The notes below the pieces were generated by a model. The model was not told the origin of the DNA and did no database searches. It saw only the letters and a program-made list of their open reading frames with translations. This document shows, one piece after another, positions 1 to 7,988 of a DNA stretch of 64,000 bases. Position 1 is the stretch's first letter, and each line of letters starts with the position of its first letter. Origin of the DNA: Oscillatoriales cyanobacterium CG2_30_40_61. Lineage in GTDB: Bacteria; Cyanobacteriota; Cyanobacteriia; Cyanobacteriales; Microcoleaceae. The position numbers were made by a program, and so were the translations under genes. The stretch lies in assembly GCA_001873365.1 (NCBI GenBank), contig MNYZ01000083.1:1-64000 (forward strand), in the 5' to 3' direction.

Positions 1-2
1 AG

Positions 3-452
3 AAAGTTTTAGGTTCTAGAAATTGGGAAAAACTACAACATCGTATAGCGTTATTACACGAAGCAGTAGCAAACAGACGTAAAGATTATCATTTCAAATT
101 AGCTCATCAACTTTGTAGAGATGTGGGAATGATCTTTGTAGAAGATATCAATTTTATGTCATGGAGTCAGGGTTTGTTTTGCCAGCAATCTTTAGATATG
201 GGATTAGGACAGTTTTTCACAATCCTAGAATATGTTTGCAGCCAAACTGACACTTATTTTTGCAAAGTAGATAAAAATTACACCTCACAGATTTGTCCTA
301 ATTGTGGGACAAACACAGGTAAAAAAGAGTTGAGTGAAAGAGTCCATCATTGTCAAGAATGTGGATTTGAAATTGATAGGGATATTGCTGCTTCTATGGT
401 AATTCGAGATAGAGGTTTAAATATTGTGGCGGCTGGTGCATCCGTGACTTAA
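3..452 (+). CDS. tnpB: TnpB (OrfB) of an IS200/IS605-family element, partial (5' end outside window)
   Basis: C-terminal part of an RNA-guided TnpB nuclease. The frame is open from the first bases of the window, so the N-terminus lies outside it; the listed 109-aa ORF is only an internal start. Visible are the RuvC Glu motif (FVEDINF), a four-cysteine zinc ribbon (CPNCG...CQECG) and the final RuvC Asp motif (DRDIAAS). The protein stops a few residues after INIVAAG-like sequence, usual for this family. TnpB proteins cut DNA guided by an RNA made from the element's right end. A matching right-end hairpin lies just downstream. Whether the catalytic Asp of RuvC-I is intact cannot be seen here. 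Confidence 0.93.
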   Translation, partial: KVLGSRNWEKLQHRIALLHEAVANRRKDYHFKLAHQLCRDVGMIFVEDINFMSWSQGLFCQQSLDMGLGQFFTILEYVCSQTDTYFCKVDKNYTSQICPNCGTNTGKKELSERVHHCQECGFEIDRDIAASMVIRDRGLNIVAAGASVT

Positions 453-510
453 ATTGCTTTTGGAGGCGGTCTGACGGGGGATACATCCTAGTTAAGAGCC
501 TGTGAAAAAA

Positions 511-544
511 GAATCCACTCGGCTTTAGCCAGGGTCGGTTCAAC
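511..544 (+). ncRNA. Right end / omega-RNA 3' hairpin of the TnpB element
   Basis: A stem-loop with stem arms actcggc and gccagggt around a ttta loop (one bulged A, one G-U pair) is followed by ggttcaac. This resembles the right ends of cyanobacterial IS200/IS605 elements, which end in a hairpin plus a TCAA-like tail. In this family the right end forms the 3' scaffold of the omega RNA, and flanking DNA supplies the guide. The boundary at about 544 is supported by coding sequence of another gene beginning immediately after it. The exact cleavage base is inferred. Confidence 0.6.
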
Positions 545-840
545 GGGATGGGTTTTGTTATACTGGAGGGCAGGACTTTGGCGTTCATGTCATCTGCGCC
601 CAAGTTACTACAGAATTTCTGGAATATACAAAAGCCCAAGGAAATGACCTTAGCACCCCCGTGCCCGCCTTTGGGTTTCCGGGGTTAAAATCGGGGGATC
701 GGTGGTGTTTGTGTGCCTCCCGTTGGCAAGAGGCCCTGGATGCGGGAGTTGCGCCCCCGGTGGTGCTAGAATCAACCCATGTTAGAGCCTTGGAAGTGGT
801 TGATCTCGATCAGTTGCAACAATATGCCGTTCAGGGTTAG
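545..840 (+). pseudogene. DUF2237 family protein, 5' part removed by IS insertion
   Basis: An open frame absent from the ORF track because it lacks a start. It reads RDGFCYTGGQDFGVH, then CAQVTTEFLEYTKAQGNDLST, GFPGLKSGDRWCLCASRWQE and APPVVLESTHVRALEVV before a TAG stop. This is the conserved body of DUF2237 proteins, small proteins of unknown function common in bacteria and cyanobacteria. About 25-30 N-terminal residues are missing. The frame is blocked by a TAG inside the IS right end and there is no plausible start before the conserved core. The upstream gene piece may survive left of the element, outside the window. The rest has no internal stop, so disruption looks recent. Confidence 0.8.
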
Positions 841-891
841 CTGAAAACGATATAGTAAGAAATTGAAATTATTAACGGTTTTTGAGATCCT

Positions 892-1161
892 ATGTTCACC
901 GTAGACATTATTGTTAAATACACTCCCACTCCCTTATCCATTCAAAAAAAATCGGCTGAGGATGCCCAAGGAGCTTACAATCAGATTTTAGACGCACTCC
1001 GGGGAGGAAATGCCCAGGTCTTAGAATTTACTTGCGATAAAATTACAGATAAAAAACTGGCAATTCTCAGTAGTGAGATTTCTGCGGTACAAATTTCCGA
1101 TAAAACCGGAGGAGCTGCCGCAGGAAGATCTCCGGGTTTTGTCAGTGCCAAGGCAGAATAG
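892..1161 (+). CDS. UPF0367 family protein
   Basis: An 89-aa protein matching the small cyanobacterial UPF0367 family as I recall it: FTVDIIVKYTPTPLSIQKKS near the N-terminus, VLEFTCDKITDKKLA in the middle and EISAVQI near the end. No signal peptide or membrane segment is visible. Function is unknown. It ends six bases before the ABC ATPase start, so the two are probably cotranscribed. Length agrees with the family. Confidence 0.8.
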   Translation: MFTVDIIVKYTPTPLSIQKKSAEDAQGAYNQILDALRGGNAQVLEFTCDKITDKKLAILSSEISAVQISDKTGGAAAGRSPGFVSAKAE

Positions 1162-1166
1162 AGGGA

Positions 1167-1859
1167 ATGACAACGAGCATGGAATCTTCAAGTCCAGCGA
1201 TACGGGTAAAAGAACTATGCTTTAGTTGGCCAAGCGGGGCGCAGGTGTTAAAATCCTGTTCCCTGGATGTTCCTCAAGGTGAGTTTTGGATGCTTTTAGG
1301 AACTAATGGTAGTGGAAAATCCACCTTATTGAGATTATTAGCCGGGTTATTACAGTCGAAATCGGGAGAAATTCAACTCCAAGGACGGGTGGGGTTTGTG
1401 TTTCAAAATCCTGATCATCAGTTAGTCATGCCAACGGTGGGGGCGGATGTGGCCTTTGGATTAGTTGAGGATAAGTTACCCTGGGTTGAAGTCAAACAAC
1501 GGGTAGAAGATGCCTTAACGGCGGTGAAATTATTGGATTTACAGCGACGTCCGATTTATGCCTTAAGTGGGGGCCAAAAACAAAGAATTGCGATCGCTGG
1601 AGCCCTAGCCCGACATTGCCAGGTATTATTATTAGATGAACCTACAGCATTATTAGATCCTGATAGTCAAAATGATTTAGTTATTGAAGTGCAACGGTTA
1701 GTAAAAACCCGTGGCATTACAGCCCTATGGGTAACACACCGTTTAGAGGAATTAAACTATAGTGATGGGGCGTTTTTATTAGAAAATGGTCAAGTAGTTG
1801 GTCGGGGTGATCCTGAACCTTTGAAACAGCGATTAATGCAAAAAGAGTTAAAGATTTAA
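1167..1859 (+). CDS. Energy-coupling-factor type ABC transporter ATP-binding protein (CbiO/EcfA-like)
   Basis: A complete 230-aa ABC ATPase with Walker A (GTNGSGKST, about residue 45), Q-loop region GFVFQNPDHQLV, signature LSGGQKQR (about 133), Walker B VLLLDEPTA and H-loop WVTHR. The FQNPDHQ(L/I)V Q-loop is typical of ECF/cobalt-type ATPases that power vitamin or metal uptake through an integral T component and a substrate-binding S component. Neither partner gene is adjacent, so the substrate cannot be assigned. ATG follows AGGGA very closely; a second ATG four codons in is an alternative start. Confidence 0.88.
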   Translation: MTTSMESSSPAIRVKELCFSWPSGAQVLKSCSLDVPQGEFWMLLGTNGSGKSTLLRLLAGLLQSKSGEIQLQGRVGFVFQNPDHQLVMPTVGADVAFGLVEDKLPWVEVKQRVEDALTAVKLLDLQRRPIYALSGGQKQRIAIAGALARHCQVLLLDEPTALLDPDSQNDLVIEVQRLVKTRGITALWVTHRLEELNYSDGAFLLENGQVVGRGDPEPLKQRLMQKELKI

Positions 1860-1917
1860 CCAGTATAAATCAATTTTAGTTAATTTAACCACAAAGACAC
1901 AAAGACACAAAGGAATT

Positions 1918-2598
1918 CTAAGATGGAGACACACCGATAAAATCGATCATTTGATGTAATGATCCCGGTTTAGTTACAATTAATACAGTAGACCCAGGTG
2001 CTAAAACCGTACTGCCATTGGGAATCACCAAATCATCGTGGGGGTGGGGTTGATAACCTACAATTAGAGAATTATCGGGAAACTGTGCATCCTGAGCAAT
2101 TGCCGCCACACTCCGACCCGCCACACGACAACGGTCAGGAATGGGCAGCTTGAGCACCTCAATTTGTCCTTGCTCAAAGTGCATCATGGATTCTACTTGC
2201 GGATACTCAATGGCATTTACCATGGTAGATACTCCTAATTCCACGGTACTTACAATATGATTAGCCCCGGACAAACGCAACGGCTGGGCAAAATCAGGGT
2301 GGCGCATCCGACTTAGAATATGGGGAACTCCGTAATGTTTCGCGAGAGTTACCATGGCTAAATTCAGGGCATCACTTCTGAGCATCGCCGCCAAGGAAGT
2401 CGCTTTCCGAATTCCAGCTTCTAACAACACATCCGTACTCACCGCACTGCCTTCAAAGGCCATGGCTCCAATTTTTTCCCGGGCGTAGCGACAGGCGGTG
2501 GGGTCAACATCAATCACGGCTACCGTGTGCCCAAGTTCTAGTAACTTTTGGGCTAAACTCAACCCCACTAATCCCCCGCCACCAATCAGAACATACAT
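1918..2598 (-). CDS. TrkA-like NAD-binding (RCK) potassium transport regulator
   Basis: A 226-aa protein with an N-terminal Rossmann RCK_N domain (IGGGGLVGLSLAQ, then acidic IDVDP ending strand 2) and a C-terminal TrkA_C domain from about residue 140. Such proteins form cytoplasmic rings that gate K+ channels or cation/proton antiporters in response to nucleotides. It is a single-unit RCK protein without a fused pore. It is divergently transcribed from a CPA1 antiporter with under 100 bp between them, which suggests co-regulation or direct control of that antiporter (inference). Confidence 0.85.
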   Translation of the reverse strand: MYVLIGGGGLVGLSLAQKLLELGHTVAVIDVDPTACRYAREKIGAMAFEGSAVSTDVLLEAGIRKATSLAAMLRSDALNLAMVTLAKHYGVPHILSRMRHPDFAQPLRLSGANHIVSTVELGVSTMVNAIEYPQVESMMHFEQGQIEVLKLPIPDRCRVAGRSVAAIAQDAQFPDNSLIVGYQPHPHDDLVIPNGSTVLAPGSTVLIVTKPGSLHQMIDFIGVSPS

Positions 2599-2685
2599 AG
2601 CAATATCTTAATTTTGGGTTGACAATTAATCTTAGCGTCTGGCAAGGTTAATTGTTAATATTTAAAGACTCATTATTGAGCAGTA

Positions 2686-4248
2686 TTGAGAGTGGATGTT
2701 ACCGAATTAGTCAGAATTTCAATTATTCTCCTACTGGTTTCAACGGGTGTGGCGCTATTCTCCCGCAAGATCGGGATTCCTTACGTTACAGGTTTAGTGC
2801 TGGCCGGTTTGCCATTCTCGGAATTTCTCTCCCAATCGGTGGGTTTAGATCCGGTTTTAGTTTTGAATCTATTTTTACCTATTCTTATCTTTGAAGCCGG
2901 GATTAATACCGATGTCAGTCGTCTCCGCAGCACCTTTAAACCCATTGCCCTGTTAGCTGGCCCCGGGGCGATTTGTTCCAGTGGAATTATTGCGGTTTTA
3001 TTAAAGTTTGGCCTAGGACTTGATTGGATACCTGCGCTCTTTATGGGGGTGATTTTAGCCAATACGGATACGGTTTCCATGATTGCGGTATTTAAGGAAA
3101 TTCCAGTCCCGTCGAGACTCTCAACTATTGTGGAAGGGGAAACCCTGTTCAACGATGCGGCGGCTTTGGTTTGTTTTAATCTGATTGCACAATTTTATGC
3201 CACCGGTTCCCTCACTGTCCTAGAAGGTGTCCAACAACTGCTGTTTACCTCCGTTGGCGGGGTTCTTGTGGGGTTGGTCTTGGGCTACTTAACTATCCCT
3301 ATCTTTGCCCGGTTAGATGATCCCCTCAATAGTCTATTACTCACGGTAGCCGTGGCCCTAGGAACCTTTCAGGTCGGGCAGTTGCTAGGGGTATCCGGTG
3401 CGGTGGCGGTAGTCGTAGCGGGATTAATTTTCGGAAATCTGGGACTGTCTCGCCAAACCACGGCCTCCAGTCGGATTACCCTATTGAGTTTCTGGGAATA
3501 TGCGGGTTTTACCGTTAATACCTTTATTTTTCTATTAATTGGGGTAGAAATCAACTTATTCACCTTTTGGCAAACCTTACCTGCGGTTTTGTTAGCGGTT
3601 TTAGTTTACCAAATCGCCCGGGGTTTAACGGTTTATCCTCTGTTAGCAATGGCGAGTAAGTTTGACCGGGTAATTCCTCTACGTTGGCAACATTTGTTAT
3701 TTTTTGGCAATATTAAAGGCTCCCTATCCATGGCCTTAGCTTTAAGTTTACCGACCACACTCCCAGGACGGGATATTCTAATTACCTTGATTTTTGGTAG
3801 TGTTTTAGTCTCCTTAGTTGGACAGGGTTTAAGTTTACCTTGGGTGGTGAAAAATTTGAATTTATCAACGGTTTCTTTAACACAGCAACGGGTGGAAGAA
3901 TGGCAAGCGGAATTAATTACCGCTAAAGCCGCCCAGGACGAACTAGATAGTTTATTAAACTCTGGAATTTTACCTAAATCTGTCTATGAAGAAATGCGTT
4001 CTACTTATCAAGTAAAAATAGCCCGAGCCGAAAAGTCTTTGCGAGAATTTTATAATCGGCGTCCGGTAGATTTTGAACAGTATAAGGGAGATTATATTAG
4101 TAAATTGGATGCAATTCGGCGGCGTTTATTGTTAGCGGAAAAAGGGGTTCTTAATGAAGCAATGCGAAAGCGAATTTTATCGGAAACCGTTGTCCAAAAG
4201 CGTATCCAAATCCTTGACCAACAATTACTACAACTAGAGGATGATTAA
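2686..4248 (+). CDS. CPA1-family cation:proton antiporter
   Basis: A 520-aa membrane protein with about 12 hydrophobic segments over residues 5-390, matching the Na_H_Exchanger domain. It contains the conserved stretches FLPILIFEAGINTD and EGETLFNDAAALVCF, the latter holding the essential acidic residue of transmembrane helix 5. The C-terminal 120 residues are hydrophilic and helical and may be regulatory. The listed start is TTG; a GTG two codons later is equally possible. It would exchange Na+ or K+ for H+ at the cytoplasmic or thylakoid membrane. The divergent TrkA-like neighbour fits ligand-gated control. Confidence 0.9.
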   Translation: MRVDVTELVRISIILLLVSTGVALFSRKIGIPYVTGLVLAGLPFSEFLSQSVGLDPVLVLNLFLPILIFEAGINTDVSRLRSTFKPIALLAGPGAICSSGIIAVLLKFGLGLDWIPALFMGVILANTDTVSMIAVFKEIPVPSRLSTIVEGETLFNDAAALVCFNLIAQFYATGSLTVLEGVQQLLFTSVGGVLVGLVLGYLTIPIFARLDDPLNSLLLTVAVALGTFQVGQLLGVSGAVAVVVAGLIFGNLGLSRQTTASSRITLLSFWEYAGFTVNTFIFLLIGVEINLFTFWQTLPAVLLAVLVYQIARGLTVYPLLAMASKFDRVIPLRWQHLLFFGNIKGSLSMALALSLPTTLPGRDILITLIFGSVLVSLVGQGLSLPWVVKNLNLSTVSLTQQRVEEWQAELITAKAAQDELDSLLNSGILPKSVYEEMRSTYQVKIARAEKSLREFYNRRPVDFEQYKGDYISKLDAIRRRLLLAEKGVLNEAMRKRILSETVVQKRIQILDQQLLQLEDD

Positions 4249-4265
4249 AGCAGACTTGTGAATAC

Positions 4266-4874
4266 TTACCCACCATTAAAAATCTGCCCGGCGGTCAGAT
4301 TAAATTCTGGAAAAACTACGGATTCCACTGTTTCATTTTCTCGAAATAGCTGAATTTGATACTCACCATCAATCAACTTATATACTGATAAAATTGGCTG
4401 TTTTGGAGAACCAATATAACGGCTACCTCCTAACCCTAAATAATCAACAATCCAATATTCAGCAATGCCTAAATCTTCATAATCAATCATTTTGTGTGCG
4501 TAATCATCCCGCCAATTTGTGCTGACAACTTCAACCACTAACTTAATAGAATTTCCTTGAGTAATAACTGATTCTCTTTCCCATCGAGATTCATTGGCTG
4601 CTAAGGCTTGTTTATCTAATATAATCAAATCTGGATTGTAGCCAGAGTTATTGCTATATTTAATTGTGCATTCTTTGGGAATTAAGTAAGGAAGTTTTAA
4701 TCGTCTAATTTTTAAACCTAACTCAATAGTCAGAAAACCGGCGATCGCTGAATGTTTACCCGTTGGATTTGGCATTTCAACCACAACTCCGTTATGCAAT
4801 TCGTATTTTCCGTTTTCCGGTTTCCAGTCCAGAAACTGATCAAAATTGATTAACTTCGATATAGTTTGAATCAT
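4266..4874 (-). CDS. Uma2 family endonuclease-like protein (DUF820)
   Basis: A 202-aa protein with the PD-(D/E)xK fold signature of the Uma2 family: GYNPDLIILDK, then IKLVVEVVSTNWRDDYAHKMIDYEDLGIAEYWIVDY. Both conserved acidic positions and the YW(I/V)VD motif are present. Cyanobacterial genomes carry dozens of these proteins and their role is unproven. It ends 17 bp from the convergent antiporter gene. A second, distinct Uma2 gene lies about 5 kb away. Confidence 0.9.
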   Translation of the reverse strand: MIQTISKLINFDQFLDWKPENGKYELHNGVVVEMPNPTGKHSAIAGFLTIELGLKIRRLKLPYLIPKECTIKYSNNSGYNPDLIILDKQALAANESRWERESVITQGNSIKLVVEVVSTNWRDDYAHKMIDYEDLGIAEYWIVDYLGLGGSRYIGSPKQPILSVYKLIDGEYQIQLFRENETVESVVFPEFNLTAGQIFNGG

Positions 4875-5121
4875 ATAAAAACCTTGATTAAAAACGTTAA
4901 CTTATTATATTATAAAAATAGATATAGCAGTCGCCATAACGCTATTGACATGGATTACCGCACTAAGGCGGTAATGACAGCCGATAAGTAGTCTTTAAGG
5001 GGGATTTAGGGGGATCTAATCTCGGCTATAATCAGAGGTTTTCGGCTTAAGTTGACACCCATGACGGCCGTTCGCCCCTACAGATGGTGTATAATTGGGT
5101 ATTCTGCGTAAGTTCTATTAA
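4875..5121. other. Intergenic region with dispersed repeat fragments
   Basis: No ORF is supported. It holds pieces recognisable elsewhere: atagcagtcgcca (reverse complement seen near 14571), a purine run tctttaagggggatttaggg, and ggccgttcgcccctac, half of a palindromic GGGCGAxxxxTCGCCC-type repeat related to the one at about 62000. These look like decayed repeat elements between Uma2 and the tRNA. Confidence 0.5.
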
Positions 5122-5194
5122 TGGAGAATAGGGGATTCGAACCCCTGACCTCTGCGGTGCGATCGCAGCACTCTACCAACTGAGCTAATTCCCC
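5122..5194 (-). tRNA. tRNA-Ala (anticodon CGC)
   Basis: Folds as a 73-nt cloverleaf: acceptor GGGGAAT/ATTCTCC, D stem GCTC/GAGT, anticodon stem CTGCG/CGCAG with loop ATCGCAC, and T arm with GTTCGAATC. The anticodon CGC reads GCG. The acceptor carries G3:U70, the alanine identity pair. The 3' CCA is not encoded. The anticodon arm contains the HIP1 octamer GCGATCGC. No rRNA or other tRNA lies in the window. Confidence 0.95.
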
Positions 5195-5258
5195 TTCCGA
5201 GTCAAAGGATCAACCTGTGATCAATAATCTTTGACTGCAATTTACTATTGTAACACAA

Positions 5259-5978
5259 CTAAACCTGAGATTGCAAAGGTTCTTGTAAAAAATTTTTTTG
5301 AATCCGGTCTAATTCCAGATCGGAGAATCGATCAACGGCCCAATTTGCCCACCGTTGCAGGATATGGAGGGGATAGGTATGGGCAACACCCGCGACCTGA
5401 ATTCCGGCCCGCCCGGCGGCAATTATGCCCACACAGGTATCCTCTACGGCCAGACATTCCGATGGCTGTAAATTCAGGTAGGGGTAAGCCTCGTTTAAGC
5501 GTTGTAGGCCTAACAAATAGCCTTCGGGTTCGGGTTTGCTCAGGGTAATATCATCCCCAGCCACAATAATCGGAAAATAGTCTTTCAGCCCACTGCGAGT
5601 TAACACCAATTCCACTTCCGCCCCTAACGCCCCGGTGACAATTCCTAACTTTAAATCGGCCAGTTGTAACTGTTGCAGCAAATTCTCCAAACCCGGATAT
5701 AGGGGAAGTGGTTCTAATTGTTCTAAATAATTGCGATAACTAATTGATTTCCGTTCAATTAACTGATTCAAATAGGTATTACTAACAACCCGACCCCGAT
5801 AGGTTAAGAGGTCTGTTAAACAGGCGCGATCGCTCCGCCCTAAAGAAAATTTGCGAATTTCTTCGGGTTTAGAACGGAGGTTTTCACTCAACAAAAGTTC
5901 AGCAATGAGTTGTTCATGGATCGACTCATCGTTAATAATAATGCCATTAAAATCAAATAGAACTGCCTTTAAACCCAT
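5259..5978 (-). CDS. HAD-superfamily hydrolase, beta-phosphoglucomutase-like
   Basis: A 239-aa subfamily-I HAD protein with cap domain. Motif I is DFNGIIINDE, motif II IVTGA, motif III K in LSKPEPEGY and motif IV AVEDTCVGIIAAGRAG, all in normal order. The nucleophile Asp is present, but the second Asp of DxD (general acid/base) is Asn. Relatives in cyanobacteria have the same DFNG form, so it may be a subfamily trait. It sits next to glycogen-degrading genes on the same strand, which fits a sugar-phosphate role such as phosphoglucomutase or sugar phosphatase, but the substrate is unknown. Confidence 0.85.
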   Translation of the reverse strand: MGLKAVLFDFNGIIINDESIHEQLIAELLLSENLRSKPEEIRKFSLGRSDRACLTDLLTYRGRVVSNTYLNQLIERKSISYRNYLEQLEPLPLYPGLENLLQQLQLADLKLGIVTGALGAEVELVLTRSGLKDYFPIIVAGDDITLSKPEPEGYLLGLQRLNEAYPYLNLQPSECLAVEDTCVGIIAAGRAGIQVAGVAHTYPLHILQRWANWAVDRFSDLELDRIQKNFLQEPLQSQV

Positions 5979-5999
5979 GGTTATTCACAAATCCTTGAT

Positions 6000-7988
6000 C
6001 TAACGTTCTGTGGCTAACCAAGCCCGCAGAACCTCTCCCACTGACCAGGCTTGGGCAATACAACCCCGGGGGTGCATGGGGGCATTACCATCAAAAATTT
6101 CACTGATTGTTCCTAGTCCCCCGGTGGTTAGATGGTTGCTAATCGGTTCTAGGAAACTACGGGCCACCGTAGGATTTTGAAACACCCGTAAATGAGCGAT
6201 CACAAAGGGCCCCAACAGCCAAGCCCAAACGGTTCCCTGATGATAGGCACTATCCCGTTGTACCGGATTTCCCTCATAATATCCCCGATAGTGGCAATGA
6301 TTCGGAGCCAGCGATCGCAATCCTGATGATGTTAACAAAAACCGTCCGCAGGTTTCAACCACGGCCTTTTGTTGGTCAGGAGATAGGGCGCTGTGGGGGA
6401 GGGAAACGGCAAAAATTTGATTGGGTCGCAGGGAAGCATCATCACCATAAATCCCATCAATCACATCGTAACAATAGCCCAATTCTGGATTCCAGAACCG
6501 TTCAAACCGAGCTAGGGCGCGATCGGCTAAGGCGTCATATTCTTGATAGGGTCTGCCAATTTGACGGGCAAATTTTCCCATAATTCGTAGGGCGTTATAC
6601 CACAGGGCGTTAATTTCCACGGGTTTACCGATGCGCGGAGTCACCACCCAATCCCCAATTTTGGCATCCATCCAGGTTAACTGTGATCCCTGTTCTCCGG
6701 CGTAGAGTAAACCATCGCCCGGATCGAGGTGAATATTATAGCGAGTTCCCCGACAATGATATTGAATAATATCAGCTAACACCGGGAATAAATTCTCGAC
6801 AATATCAATATCTTCGGTGAGGTCATAATATTGACGGATCGCCTCAAAATACCATAGGGTGGCATCAACCGTATTGTAGTCTGGGTTTTCTCCGGCGTCG
6901 GTGAAACGGTTGGGTAACATTCCTTCCTCGACACACTTGGAGTAGGTATAGAGAATGGCGCGGGTAATTTGCAGGCGTCCGGTGGTCATGGTAATCCCGG
7001 GTAAACTGATCATCGTGTCCCGTCCCCAATCCCCAAACCAGGGATATCCGGCGATAATAGTTTTACCAATAGGATTTTCAGGAATAGCACGATTGACCAC
7101 AAATTGATCGGCGGCAAATACCAACTGTTGTACCCATGCGGGTACTTCCCTAATATTGCTCGGACAGCTATCTTGCCAGTATCCTAATAATTTGCGTTCG
7201 TAGGTACGACGGAGTTCTAGGGCGGCTTCTGCATTTAAATTGGGGTTGGGTTCGGTACTCGCAACAAAACAGAGGGACTCCCCCGGATGCAAGGTGGCGC
7301 TGAAGGTGGCAATATGAAGATGATCCTCGTGATCCATGAGGCCGCGATCGCGTTCCCTAGCTAAATCAAAGTTATAACACCATTGATGGGTGGGTTGTAC
7401 TGTTCCGCGATCAGTGAATAAATAAATCGGGGTAGCCTGGGGAAAGGCGGTAACACATAGCCCGTTTTCCACCGCTTCCGCCTGCATTTTCCAATTCCCA
7501 GCATGGGTATCGCTATGATAGTCTCGATAATTCACCAATGCTTTTAGGGTCAGGGTGATTGGCCCTGAAGCCCGAGTTAAGCTATAACGAACATAGGTAA
7601 TATTAGCCTCGGGCTGCATCCAAATCCGTTTTTCTAAGAGGGCGTCCGCGCAGGCAAATTTCCAAGTCGGTATGGTGCGGTCTAAGTGAAATTTTTCAAT
7701 ATGATGATGTCCATAACCATTAACTGCACCCCCACTCCAACAATTCGTATAAAGGGGATAAACTTGTTCGTGATATTCTACAATTTCGTCTACTTTTGTA
7801 ACTAATAAAGTCCGTCCTAATGGGGGGTTTAAAGCCGCTACTAATAAACCATGATAACGGCGTGTCAGTAAGCCTGCTATTGTTCCCGAAGCATAGCCAC
7901 CGATGCCATTAGTCACTAACCATTCCCGTGTTTGGGCACTGGGCAAATCACCACAAATTTCTCGTCCGAAATTAATACTCATACCCAA
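6000..7988 (-). CDS. Amylo-alpha-1,6-glucosidase, archaeal-type glycogen debranching enzyme
   Basis: A 662-aa protein with the GDE N-terminal beta domain (EWLVTNGIGGYASGTIAGL, RRYHGLLVAAL, residues 20-55) and a C-terminal (alpha/alpha)6 glucosidase domain (GYPWFGDWGRDTMISLPG; PNRFTDAGENPDYNTVDATLW; DGLLYAGEQGSQLTWMDAKIGDW). These are the conserved GDE_C blocks with catalytic acidic residues. It removes alpha-1,6 branches from glycogen in the cytoplasm. It lies 20 bp upstream of the HAD gene on the same strand and is divergent from the GH57 gene, forming a small glucan-metabolism group. M3 is an alternative start. Confidence 0.93.
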   Translation of the reverse strand: MGMSINFGREICGDLPSAQTREWLVTNGIGGYASGTIAGLLTRRYHGLLVAALNPPLGRTLLVTKVDEIVEYHEQVYPLYTNCWSGGAVNGYGHHHIEKFHLDRTIPTWKFACADALLEKRIWMQPEANITYVRYSLTRASGPITLTLKALVNYRDYHSDTHAGNWKMQAEAVENGLCVTAFPQATPIYLFTDRGTVQPTHQWCYNFDLARERDRGLMDHEDHLHIATFSATLHPGESLCFVASTEPNPNLNAEAALELRRTYERKLLGYWQDSCPSNIREVPAWVQQLVFAADQFVVNRAIPENPIGKTIIAGYPWFGDWGRDTMISLPGITMTTGRLQITRAILYTYSKCVEEGMLPNRFTDAGENPDYNTVDATLWYFEAIRQYYDLTEDIDIVENLFPVLADIIQYHCRGTRYNIHLDPGDGLLYAGEQGSQLTWMDAKIGDWVVTPRIGKPVEINALWYNALRIMGKFARQIGRPYQEYDALADRALARFERFWNPELGYCYDVIDGIYGDDASLRPNQIFAVSLPHSALSPDQQKAVVETCGRFLLTSSGLRSLAPNHCHYRGYYEGNPVQRDSAYHQGTVWAWLLGPFVIAHLRVFQNPTVARSFLEPISNHLTTGGLGTISEIFDGNAPMHPRGCIAQAWSVGEVLRAWLATER

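Larger units (their letters stand above)
1..544 (+). mobile_element. IS200/IS605-family insertion (3' portion)
   Basis: Contains the tnpB 3' part, about 60 bp of non-coding sequence and the right-end hairpin. No tnpA is visible, but the left part lies outside the window. It abuts the DUF2237 remnant in the same orientation, so the element appears to have landed in that gene. Confidence 0.7.

Noticed and set aside
511-544. Frame aat cca ctc ggc ttt looks like the NPLTGF start motif of DUF2237
   Set aside because: It is in another frame from the DUF2237 remnant and falls in the TnpB right-end hairpin typical of this element family, so the similarity is chance.
394-639. Minus-strand 81-aa ORF
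   Set aside because: Antisense to the IS right end and to the well-supported DUF2237 coding frame.
5231-5548. 105-aa plus-strand ORF opposite the HAD gene
   Set aside because: Antisense to a full HAD protein with four motifs; composition is that of a shadow frame.
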